Shown in pieces: positions 12,901 through 19,640 of a DNA stretch of 26,921 bases. Both the position numbers and the translations under genes were made by a program. The notes beneath the pieces were generated by a model that was given only the letters and a program-made list of their open reading frames with translations, was not told where the DNA came from and did not search any database. Each line of letters opens with the position of its first letter. Position 1 is the stretch's first letter. The DNA comes from Bipalium vagum (Eukaryota > Platyhelminthes > Tricladida > Geoplanidae), in the NCBI GenBank assembly GCA_037834085.1, contig JBBMKC010117662.1, positions 1 to 26,921 on the forward strand. Direction: 5' to 3'.

Positions 12901-15900
12901 CGGAAAATGATGATTGAGGATTTAGGTAAGAAAAAGATATGTTCACGGTTCGTTTATCACAGCTTGCAACGGAGAGTCTATTGGTGCAGAAATTTTTATC
13001 AAATCAATTGTTACTGGTGATGAGCCGTCGTGTTTTCAATATGATCCTGAAACCAAACGACAGAGCATGCAATAGGGTTCAAAGAGCTTTCCCAAACCAA
13101 ATATGTTACGGCTACAAAAATCAATGATTAAAACCACCCTAATTGCGATGGAGTCATTCACAAAGAATTTCGACCTCCTGATAAGACAGTCAATGCTGTT
13201 TATTACGAAGAAGTGATGCCTCGATTTTTGAAAAGAATCCACAGTATTAGACCTCAGTGTAGTGCTAAAGGACGTTGAATTATTTTCGCACTTTCTCATA
13301 AGTCAATAATTGTAAAGAAATTTCTGGCTGAAAAGGGAGATATGGTGATCAACCAAGCACCATATTGACCGGATTTAGCTCCAACAGATTTCATGCTATT
13401 TTCAAAGCTGAAAGCTATACTTTAAAAAGTTTCAAGATATTGAGGATATTCTGACGAATGTTATAAGAGAAATGAAGGGTATTCCAAAAGAGGATTTCAA
13501 AAAAGGTTTTGGCGCTAAGATGTACGAAAAGATGTATAAAGATGTCCTAAGTGTTTTCAAGTAAAAACTGACTACTTTGAGTAATGGTATATGATTTATT
13601 GCTGTCATATGTACCTTTGATTTTGTACAGTTAAAGACCTGGAACTTTATTTTCACACCATGTATTAATATATTTTGTTGGGTTTACCCAAGATAACCCC
13701 CCCCGAGAAAAAAAATGTTATAAATAATAATAATAATAATAATTAAGTTAATTAACTATTGAAAAACAATTAAAAACTCCCGCAAATTTTTATTTTGATA
13801 ACACTTAAAAAATAAAACAGCCCTCCAAAAGTAATTTTTATTTTAAAGAATTCTACAAAACAGGCAGTTTATAAATATTAATGGTCATCAGAAAATAATT
13901 TTTTAGGGAATTTTAGAGTTTTAATAAAATTTTTAAAATTTTAAGATTATTTCAAGAATAATCTCCAGATGAAGATCAGTTTCAGAAAAGTATATAAGAA
14001 GAGGGATTTTAGCATAATTTTACCCCTCAGTAAACGTGCAGTATAAATGTAGCAGAGTATTATTGATAGAAGCAGAATATGATTGATTTCCAGAAGCAGA
14101 ATATTATTGATTTAAAAGGTGAAGAATATTAATGATCATCAGTAAAACAAGTATTTTAATGTCTGGGTTATGCTTAAAATTCCCCATCAGCGGGTTATCG
14201 GTGAGCAACCGTTAGGTCTCAGACGATAACTCGGGAGTTTTAGTGGAAGTAAGCCGTAAGACTTCCATTTCCTTTTATCTTTATTTTTGTTGTTGTTAAA
14301 GTAATTATTAATATTGATTAATTTAGTGTACGAGTAATATTTTGTTTAATTGGATTTTGATTTAAACATTATATCTTAATTGACTTTTATTAGGACTTGA
14401 CATTACTGTTTGATAAAAAAGTAGTTATTTTAAGTATTATTCTATTAAGACATTGTATTTGATTAATTCATTCTTTTGACTTTATTGTTGTTTGGTTATA
14501 TTTTATTTTATTTTGAGAAATAGTTTGATTTGAAAGTTTGAAACATTTCAGACATTAAAAATTGTGACCCCAGACTTTGATCATCATTCTGTATTTTGTG
14601 ATTGTGTGGTATAAATAAAAATTGTTGCTTTACTAATTGTTATTATTTGCACCACCTAGGAGTTGGAGCCAGGTTTAAATTTGATACACAAAATAGTAAA
14701 CAATTTTATTATATTAATATAGTGCTTTTATAATGATGATAATAACAGTAATTATTATTTAATAATTATAATATTAATATCAATATTAATATCCCAGACC
14801 CTTAGTGGTCTCTTGGATTTGTGCCATTATCGAACCCAACAAACATAACGAAGCGAATACAATGGTCAAAGTTTTATAACGGAATGAAAAGTAAAAATCT
14901 TATTTTTCAAAGCCACCTTCAGTACTTTGGATAGACTAGGGTGACCGGCATTGGGTCCGTTTAAATCAACAGTTTGATTTTTTCCAATCATTAATCTTTT
15001 CCTTTATGGTATTTAACTTGAAGCGTCAAACTTCTACCGATTTTCTTGATTAAAGATAATATTATAGTGGGTAAATTGGTCTTTAGTCAACCAAGTTTAG
15101 GGGGTCAGGAACTGAAACATGACAATCCAAATCTAATGACAGATAACTTTATAGGATCACAATGACTTGGCTGTCACCATTTTGCTGGGGTTACCAAGAG
15201 CGCAAGAGTTCGACACTAAAAGAAACCAAAATGCTCGGTATAATTATAATAATAAAAAATTAATCAATAATAATAAAAAATAATTATTAATAAAAAAATT
15301 AATAATTTCATTAAAGAATAATAATTAAAATTAATTGCGCGAAAAATATTTTGAAAAAAAGAAAAATTATTGACTAAAAATTAATCAATCAAACAAAAAT
15401 CAATTTACGAAAAATAGTTCACTGTGTGATTAGATTGCTGAAATACCACAGAGTGCCACTCACTTTAAGTGCAGAGTGATTGCTGAGCCGCTTCATACAA
15501 ACTCAACTCAAAACGATGCAGGGGTACCAACAACTAAGATACCACTACATAAAAGTCTGATGATGGTGCTGAAACCCATAAATTCAAGTCACATTCCACC
15601 AGTATTTGGTTCTATAGTTGATTTCCTTTTATTTTCTTTGATGATTTTAATGATTGAAGAAGCGAAAGAGGTTTAACAATAAAAGGTCAGAGTGTGTTTG
15701 AAAATTGTTTTGTGATGGGACGCTGAAAAGGTCATTCTTTTAGGAAAGACCCTTCATTTATGTTCACTCTGGTTAATGGGCAATTGACAAGGTTGTAATA
15801 TTTGATGGAAGGCTTCAAAAGCCATTTCGAAGTATTATATAAATGATATATTTATATTTTTATTATTATTTATATTGTTATATATATTATTATTATTATA

Positions 15901-18356
15901 TATATTGTTATATATATTATATATATTATTATTATTAGATATATTGTGATATATATTATTATTATTAAAAATTTACTTTTAAATAAAATATGAAATTAAA
16001 AGATTTATAGATAAATTTAGTAATATAAATAAATAATTAAAAAAGAAAATAATTTTAATTTTAAAAATTTTTAAAAAAAATTATTATGAATTATTAATAT
16101 TATAAATCATTTTTATATTGTTAAAGTAAAAGTCCGTTAATAAGGAAAAATTTTTTTTAAAACCTAAGCACAACTGAAAATAGGAAAATAATTAAATAAT
16201 ATAATAAATATATATAAAATGTATAAGTATTTTTCATGAATTCCTTATCAAGAAATACCGGTTGTATCACAACCGAGGACATTGTCTGTCAATTTTGTAC
16301 GAAAATATATTTCATTTAAATCTTTGTATATTTTTAGATATTTCATAGAAGCAGGTTTTGTTTAAATGAATAAATGATGATCAATATTTCTAATTTAGGT
16401 ATGAATCGACATTTGAAAATTGATTTAATTCGATTTAATTAGGATAATGGAAATTCCCATAAAGATGCAATTAGGGAAATCAGACGCAAAAGAAATATAA
16501 CTAAGGACCCATGTACATGTTCTGCACAATCCAAAGAAGTGAAAAAACTGGGATTTGTTGTCAATATATTACATTATATAATATAATTATTATTAAATTT
16601 TTGAAATTATAAATAATAATGTAACATAAACCTCCCAAATTGGCTCTGAATGCGACTCCAAAACTGCAAAAACTGTTGTTTGCTTCTGCTGCAATAACAC
16701 TGGCACAAAGCGTACCGTGACTATCTTTGGAAGGCATTTCCTTAATGTACTGAGGCCCTCGGGGATTTGAGTTGACATTTCGAGGGTCATTTAGATCTAA
16801 AGAGGCGGCAGGATCAAAATTATTTTTCAGATCAATGTGCCTTGTGTCAATACCGTCATCAATAACGGTAATTACGATGCCCCGGCCTGATATATTGGCT
16901 TTGAGCACACTAAAAATGTTCATGTCAAGACCTGGATTCACGCCTTGATATTGACCTTTATTATTCTATGGATTATGGACAGATCCGATTTTATCAATTA
17001 ATTTAAAATGAATTAATTACATATTGCCATATATTCAGAAACTCAGGATCATTGAGAAAGAAGTCCCGGTTTCGATATTCTCGTTCCTCGACGAGTTTTA
17101 AGTATTCCATGTCATCCTGATAACCATTTTATATCGTCATTCAACACAGTTAACAAATTACTTTAGACAATTTCTCATTCTCCTTTCCTTCATTACTGTC
17201 ACTAACTTCATCTTTCACTTCTTCTATCCTTGGAATTTTCTTTTCATTCTTAAAAAAATTTTATAAAGAATATAAATTGTAAAATATTAATAATTAGAAT
17301 AAAATAAAAAAAATTTAAAAAAATGGACGAATTAAAATCAATATAAGAATACTTATAAAGGTAATAATTATTAAAATAATATAATATTTTTATATTATTT
17401 ATTTAGGCTATATATTTGTGGGTATGCGAAAGATTGTTTACTGAAATTAAACAAGAATGCAAGTTATCAGCCCCAGTCTACATTAGACTTAGAAAATTTC
17501 TAATTTCACAGATCAAAGAATATTGGATAACTAATCCCATAAGATTGGGTGGCCCTGGTCAGACAGTGTAATGTGATGAAACAAAAATAAATCACAATGT
17601 CAAAGCTCACAGAGGAAGAACACCAATTACACCAACTTGGGTTTTAACCATTGTTGACACTTCTTTTAAACCAGCAAGAGGATACGTCGAAATTATACCC
17701 GATAAAAGAAGTGTCACAATTTTGCCTATAAAAGGTGGTTAAATTTGGATCAATAATTTATTTTATTAATGAATTTATGTTCTTAGACTTGTTCAAAGAA
17801 AATTCATTTAATAAAATATTGTTATTGTTAAATTTAATAAATCTCTGGTTTAATTATTTTTTTTCATTTGTTTTATGAAATATTAATATTTCAGTGTTGT
17901 GTTAATTTGTCCAAAAATTTGGGGTTGTGAGATTAAATTGGTTATTTATCGGAGTTGTGAGATTTAATTGGTTGTGTGACGGGGTTGTGAGATTTAATTG
18001 ACCGGGTTTGGGATTGTCAGATTTAATTCGTCCATTAAAAAAATAAAAAAATAAAAAATAAATAAAAACAATAATAAATAACAATACTAACACAACATAT
18101 ATCAAGAAAAAGTGACATTAATTAATAAAGATAAGTCTAATTACATATTTGGGTTTAGAAAATTATTTTATTGTTTAATATTACATTTATCAGAAAATAC
18201 TTCACGACCTTTGAAAAAAAAGAAAATATTTCTCTTGTAACGAAAAATCTCATTAAGTATTAAAAAAGTTATCAATACTGAGATACAATTAAAAGAAATC
18301 ATAAAATAATAATACTAAATATAATAATAATAGTAATAATAATAATAGTAATAATA

Positions 18357-18404
<48 letters not shown>

Positions 18405-18992
18405 TTAATAATTTACCAGTCTAGGTTTATCCTCTGCATCTGATTTGACCTCGAGTTCCACATATTCATCCATTTCATTAGCAAAATTCTTTTGGAAATC
18501 TTCAAGGACCTTCATTTTTACTTCTTTACTTAAATATTTATCATCATATAAATATTCCGACAAATATTCCTGTTCCTTTAGTTCTACTTCCAGATCCACT
18601 TGCTTTTCAACTCTGTGGATCTTTCATCAAATTAAAAATGGACTTAAAAGTCAAAGAATTCCTGTTACCATTGGATGTTCTTTCAATATCTGTAAAATGA
18701 GTTCTGAAACGTCTCTTTTACAGCGCTCATTTGAGCAGCCGTTTTTATGTTTCAAATGGTAGACATTGCCAAGAGCACTGACCTTCAAAGAGATATTCAA
18801 AAATGATTCTTTCAGAAATCCTCGTCATACCTTCCGAACAACTTCTATATTATATGAGCTGAGATCCAAGTTGGCTTCAAGATCATCCATATCCATTTCC
18901 ACAGCGTATTCATCATATTGATCGAGACTAACTTTATTTTGCAACAGAGGTAAAATGAACATTAATAATAGAAATGAGTTCATCAGTAACAT
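3744..18992 (-). CDS. Secreted subtilisin/kexin-family proprotein convertase lacking a P domain (10 exons, 579 aa)
   Basis: Serine endoprotease of the S8 kexin/furin family, which matures secretory precursors after basic residues. Exons join in phase to 579 residues. Order: hydrophobic signal peptide (1 to about 20); pro-domain (about 28-108) with ALGNVYHLKHKNG, an internal ERCKR-D site and LKEHPMIHRVEKQV; acidic insert (about 109-205); catalytic domain (about 210-560). Catalytic residues: Asp257 (VIDDGID), His304 (DSHGTLC), oxyanion Asn406 (AAGNGGNN), Ser485 (GTSAATP). Asn406 resembles furin/PC1, not PC2 (which has Asp). Furin S1 residues Asp258/Asp306 correspond to Asp369 and Asp417. It ends LRICVGGA plus nine residues, exactly where the P domain should begin. 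No RxKR lies at the pro/catalytic junction; REYR (about 211-214) is the best candidate. Seen: motifs and splice sites. Inferred: activity. Four introns exceed 1 kb and carry transposons; five are 45-55 bp. Confidence 0.93.
4030..4130 (-). CDS. Convertase exon 9 (catalytic Ser)
   Basis: 33 codons plus two bases. GFVGTSAATPLAAACVGLAF contains the catalytic Ser of GTSA(A/S)(A/T)P. Acceptor CTTCCAG|ATT, donor GCAAA|GTAATG. The 51-bp intron behind it contains in-frame stops and restores EANPYLSWRDVQ on removal, exactly the family's E(A)NP.L(T/S)WRD(M/V)QH, so the splice is well supported. Confidence 0.95.
4131..4700. other. Intron DNA, unassigned
   Basis: 5' part of the 2,989-bp intron 8 (seen from its 3' end). 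No confident similarity; may include the C-terminal remains of the mariner fragment to its right. Confidence 0.4.
4700..5640 (-). mobile_element. Mariner-type element, badly decayed
   Basis: On the minus strand about 5600-5450 encodes YKRFAEFQRERTNIKDKFRG then DRPPMP, the first mariner HTH with its GR.S..D..R.GRP linker. About 5300-5235 encodes IERDRHITCREIEASTDTV (second HTH). About 4960-4915 encodes LIITGDETWIYSSN, the first catalytic Asp block (TGDE(T/S)W). Order and orientation are right for one element, with frame changes and apparent extra sequence between the two HTH blocks. No clear TIRs. It sits inside a convertase intron in the same orientation as the gene. Confidence 0.7.
5990..6700 (-). 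mobile_element. Second mariner-type element in the same intron, decayed
   Basis: Minus-strand blocks in order: a LENLLNENAYQSQKQFSEQF stretch (like LE.LL.E...QTQ.ELA..LG), ILIGDEKLIYFENAKSTKSW (equivalent to IVTGDEKWI.Y.NPK..KSW), ILKPGETPKSQR (YYELLKPGET) and DNATPKPSKAVRNMLKDITR (DNARPH.AK......). The last contains the second catalytic Asp. Frame changes and stops are many. This is a different lineage from the neighbour at 4700-5640, whose signature is GDETWIY rather than GDEK. Confidence 0.7.
7120..7350 (-). CDS. Convertase exon 8 (oxyanion-hole Asn)
   Basis: 77 codons, phase 0 at both ends. GRGGRGSIYLFAAGNGGNN holds the oxyanion Asn; DHCGADGMVNSPYTIAVTSV matches furin DSCNCDGYTNSIYTLSISS including the second S1 Asp. 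PDYTEECSAISITAAVGGFS matches W.SE.C......T.SSG. Acceptor GATGTTAG|GGT, donor CTA|GTAATC. Confidence 0.95.
7450..7700 (-). mobile_element. Mariner transposase fragment (minus orientation)
   Basis: Minus-strand reading carries SSFLEPITKSNILYDNQRLR, which follows the mariner pattern (PFLD.IVT.DEKWILYDN..R) with the central catalytic residues eroded. Only this short piece is recognisable. Located in convertase intron 7. Confidence 0.45.
7930..8400 (+). mobile_element. Mariner transposase C-terminal fragment (plus orientation)
   Basis: The plus strand encodes YYCNQLEFLDQKF (YC.QLD.LN.A), then, across two frames, YFKYLTNSFQEK / VLDQFLSRKIVNN and KLPSGWDQYIKCHGNSP, aligning with mariner DYHLF..LQ.FL.GK and LP.RWQKVID.NG.Y. 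Head-to-head with the minus fragment on its left, so the two cannot be one uninterrupted copy. Confidence 0.55.
8400..9150. repeat. AT-rich low-complexity tract with (ATT)n
   Basis: Dense AATTAA/TTAATT self-complementary runs at 8430-8590, an uninterrupted ATT microsatellite at 8731-8765 and further A/T-only stretches to about 9000. No coding signal. Intronic to the convertase. Confidence 0.8.
9181..9660 (+). mobile_element. Mariner transposase N-terminal fragment
   Basis: Opens with MEDAVANQRTIVFFLLEEDA and, within 63 codons, AIRKITVYKWIYRFSSGRQR, the first HTH (R..I.F......A.EI...L......A.S..TVY.WI..F..GR). After frame changes come ISVRQVRKM and MRKLTSTRVHRLIKGQQKEV then EICRKL, matching the second HTH and the GMRKV.AR.VPR.L...QK..R...C..LL linker. 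The catalytic domain was not found, so this is a 5' half. No TIR recognised. Confidence 0.65.
9873..10444. other. Unassigned intron DNA with two open minus-strand frames
   Basis: Slightly more GC-rich than its surroundings, with minus-strand frames of 67 codons (9873-10076) and 95 codons (10157-10444). Neither shows a motif I recognise. Possibly the body of an unidentified mobile element. Confidence 0.3.
10640..10745. repeat. (TTA)n / (ATT)n microsatellite cluster
   Basis: TTA units at about 10655-10676, then ATAAAT runs and a second ATT stretch near 10720-10742. Confidence 0.9.
10930..11250. other. GC-richer island inside the AT-rich intron
   Basis: About 300 bp of visibly balanced base composition, flanked on the left by A/T-only DNA and on the right by convertase exon 7. 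A plus-strand frame (10982-11245, 87 codons) is open but shows no known domain. It may be a short interspersed or other mobile insertion; nothing like a Pol III A/B box was clear. Confidence 0.4.
11388..11563 (-). CDS. Convertase exon 7 (substrate-pocket segment)
   Basis: Two bases plus 58 codons. GIRMLAKSMVTDLLEA and YIDIYSNSWGPKDSGTR align with furin VRMLDG.VTD.VEA and IHIYSASWGPEDDGKT. The S1 Asp and S4 Glu are kept, while furin E230, E257 and D264 equivalents are Met, Lys and Ala. Acceptor TTTTTGTAG|GAATC, donor AAA|GTAGGG, phase 0. Confidence 0.95.
11564..12432. other. Intron DNA, unassigned, with an 80-codon frame
   Basis: Left part of the 5,068-bp intron 6. A minus-strand frame at 11901-12143 is open and its left part is GC-rich around CCCCGGGTCGTACG. 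No domain recognised; not in the convertase reading and not needed to join exons 6 and 7. Confidence 0.4.
12433..13662 (+). mobile_element. Mariner element, near full length, TIRs and TA duplication, inactive
   Basis: Ends are inverted repeats: the left starts AACGGTGTGACAATAAAG and the right, reversed, starts CATGGTGTGAAAATAAAG, both continuing TTCCAGG. Each is flanked by TA (12431-12432, 13663-13664), the mariner target duplication. At 1,230 bp it is standard size. Plus-strand blocks: YRLGKISMETDEML and CGRPSTSRN, KIKEIVEADRRITLK, LGKKKICSRFVYHSLQRRV, IVTGDEPSCFQYDPETKRQ (first Asp), KTVNAVYYEEVMPRFLKRI, KSIIVKKFLAEKGDMV, DLAPTDFMLFSKLKAIL (third Asp) and GIPKEDFKKGFGAKMYER. There are several frame changes, a TGA at 13366-13368 replacing a Ser codon (PY-PDLAP), and the LHDNAPAH block with the second Asp is not recognisable. 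Dead copy of a lineage distinct from the other mariners here. Confidence 0.92.
13676..14841 (+). mobile_element. Probable solo LTR of an LTR retrotransposon (fossil)
   Basis: The segment begins TGTTGGGTT and ends AACCCAACA, the short TG...CA inverted ends of an LTR, about 1.17 kb apart. Inside are a GC-richer block near 14160-14270, three short diverged tandem units with AGAATATTATTGAT around 14050-14130, and an AATAAA at about 14612 that would give plus orientation. No coding sequence and no partner LTR are visible in the window, so it looks like a solo LTR. A matching target duplication was not found, which lowers confidence. It starts 11 bp past the TA of the mariner on its left. Confidence 0.5.
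14842..16560. other. Intron DNA: no gene recognised; TA/TTA-rich repeats at 15840-15990
   Basis: 14842-15240 is moderately complex sequence of unknown origin. A 66-codon plus frame at 15476-15676 shows no known domain. 15840-15990 is a TATAT/ATT repeat cluster, and 15990-16220 is nearly pure A/T. Confidence 0.5.
16632..16965 (-). CDS. Convertase exon 6 (Asp and His of the catalytic triad)
   Basis: 111 codons plus one base. NNKGQYQGVNPGLDMNIFSV matches the (H)N.GQ.GG.PGLDLNV segment. VIDDGID carries the nucleophile-relay Asp and DSHGTLCASVIAAEANN carries the His, followed by SFGVAFRANLGG. It ends GGGAG|GTTTAT; the split Gly is completed by exon 7. The first base of the exon follows CCATAG. 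Confidence 0.95.
17021..17116 (-). CDS. Convertase exon 5 (entry to catalytic domain, candidate maturation site)
   Basis: 32 codons, phase 0. LNDPEFLNIWQY matches the conserved (N)DP.(F/W)..QW(Y/H)L at the start of kexin-type catalytic domains. Just before it, VEEREYRNRDFF contains REYR, a minimal R-x-x-R motif, and RNR. Acceptor TTATCAG|GAT, donor TAT|GTAATT; flanking introns are 45 and 55 bp. Confidence 0.85.
17162..17248 (-). CDS. Convertase exon 4 (acidic insert)
   Basis: 29 codons, phase 0: charged, low-complexity sequence of the type EEVKDEVSDSNEGKENEK with no match in classical convertases. Assigned by position, in-phase acceptor (TTTTTTAAG|AAT) and donor (AAA|GTAATT). Least certain exon, because no homology anchors it. 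Confidence 0.7.
17440..17745 (+). mobile_element. Merlin (ISXO2-like DDE) transposase fragment
   Basis: About 98 codons on the plus strand: FLISQIKEYWITNPIRLGGP then GQTV-CDETKINHN, KAHRGRTPITPTWVLTIVDT and GYVEIIPDKRSVTILPIKGG. This follows the ISXO2-like pattern (.....IGGPG..VEIDE......K.HRGR.....WV.G..D.......V..P.R...TL.PII) including the first catalytic Asp of (I/C)DE. A TAA at 17569-17571 lies three bases before that DE. It ends where the family would continue for another 100 residues, so it is a decayed internal piece. It sits in the 1,168-bp intron 3, antisense to the convertase. Confidence 0.8.
17921..18035. repeat. 30-bp minisatellite, four copies
   Basis: Unit GG(G/A)GTTGTGAGATTTAATTG followed by a more variable 10 bp; copies start at 17921, 17951, 17981 and about 18007. 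The first three are exactly 30 bp apart and the fourth is diverged. It lies about 175 bp right of the Merlin piece and could be that element's subterminal repeat, but this is only a guess. Confidence 0.85.
18305..18413. repeat. (AAT)n / (AATAGT) microsatellite at a splice donor
   Basis: About 110 bp of AAT with several AGT interruptions. It ends 3 bp from the GT donor of convertase intron 3 (18416-18415), so repeat-length change would occur immediately inside the intron. Confidence 0.92.
18417..18620 (-). CDS. Convertase exon 3 (end of pro-domain and acidic insert)
   Basis: 68 codons, phase 0. It begins IHRVEKQVDLEVEL, aligning with V.W.EQQV at the end of furin-type pro-domains, but where RxKR normally follows it runs into a Glu/Asp/Lys-rich stretch (YLSEYLYDDKYLSKEVKMKV onward). 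It ends CTG|GTAAAT; the donor lies 3 bp from a long (AAT)n tract. Confidence 0.85.
18669..18782 (-). CDS. Convertase exon 2 (pro-domain core)
   Basis: 38 codons, phase 0 at both ends. VSALGNVYHLKHKNG matches the convertase pro-domain consensus G.(I/L)..YY.F.H, and ERCKR-D sits where furin has its secondary autocleavage site (HRGVTKR-S). ELILQILKEHPM matches the L...P.V helix. The acceptor is TTTGAAG|GTC and the donor ATG|GTAACA. Confidence 0.85.
18831..18992 (-). CDS. Convertase exon 1 (signal peptide and start of pro-domain)
   Basis: 54 codons from ATG (18992-18990). MLLMNSFLLLMFILPLL is a typical secretory signal, followed by the pro-domain start YAVEMDMDDLEANLDLSSYN, corresponding to the WAV(R/E)I.....A..(V)A...G pattern. 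A second Met at codon 4 is an alternative start. The exon ends AAG|GTATGA in phase 0; the next intron is 48 bp. Confidence 0.85.
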
Positions 18993-19390
18993 AGATTTAA
19001 AGGAAAATAATTTAATTTCTAATTTCTAATAATTTCTATTTTAAAGGTTCAATATTCAACCTACGGTAATAAGTGACAGTTAATTATAATTAAGTAAATA
19101 AAACAAAACATTTTTTATTAAATTATCTAATGAAATTTTTGGAGCGCTTAAAATAAATAAAGATTTGAATTAAATTAGATTATTTCTGGCTTACTTTTAA
19201 TTTTTTAAAATAATTTAACTTATTTATCACTTTGCAAAATTGAACAAAAATTAATAGACAAACATTTTTTAAAGGAATTACGCATATCTTAAAAATTAAC
19301 TCAATTTTAATATGGATTTTCAATCCAGGTATGGGTTCTTAATCAATAAAACTTCAAAATAAATTTTATTATTAACATACAAACATTAAT
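18993..19390. other. Upstream region of the convertase
   Basis: A/T-rich sequence 5' of the convertase start codon on the minus strand. No clear TATA box or initiator could be picked out against the composition. Confidence 0.4.
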
Positions 19391-19640
19391 TTTACGGACT
19401 TCCGGCTCTATATGATTCCTAAATTTCATATAAGCGAATTCTTATCGTCTCCGTATGACAATCAAAAATTGTGGCCAATTCTTCAGTACTTTGTTTCGGG
19501 TTCTCATCAATCAATCTCTTTAGATTGTTAAAGTTGACAAAAGATGGACCACCTGTTCTCGAGAAATCTTCAAAAATTCTGTTGCCATCTTTATATTTTC
19601 TAAACCACTTTTCCGAAATTAGTTAAATTGATTTCCAATT
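19390..19640 (-). mobile_element. Mariner HTH fragment
   Basis: Open on the minus strand from about 19622 to 19440: ISEKWFRKYKDGNRIFEDFS then RTGGPSFVNF, then LKRLIDENPKQSTEELATIF and CHTETIRIRLYEI. This is the mariner paired-HTH pattern (S..T...WF.(K/R)F..G...LED..R.GRP......L..LI.E.P.Q.T.ELA..L...H.T..R.L...). After a stop, SYRAGSP resembles KLG.WVPH. Only the N-terminal half survives. Confidence 0.72.

Noticed and set aside
13036-13299. 87-codon minus-strand frame
   Set aside because: Antisense shadow of the mariner transposase at 12433-13662.
15476-15676. 66-codon plus-strand frame with a hydrophobic end
   Set aside because: No domain, antisense to and inside a convertase intron, and within chance length for this composition.
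17440-17745. Bacterial IS1595/ISXO2 contamination
   Set aside because: It lies in an intron of an animal gene, is A/T-rich like its surroundings and fits the eukaryotic Merlin branch.
17921-18035. CRISPR-like array
   Set aside because: Repeats follow one another with no unique spacers of constant size and the context is an animal intron.
17902-18105. Protein-coding repeat (NQLNLTTP) on the minus strand
   Set aside because: It is the translation of the 30-bp minisatellite; no gene context or splice link.
18445-18762. 105-codon plus-strand frame
   Set aside because: Antisense shadow of convertase exons 2 and 3, which carry the conserved pro-domain motifs.
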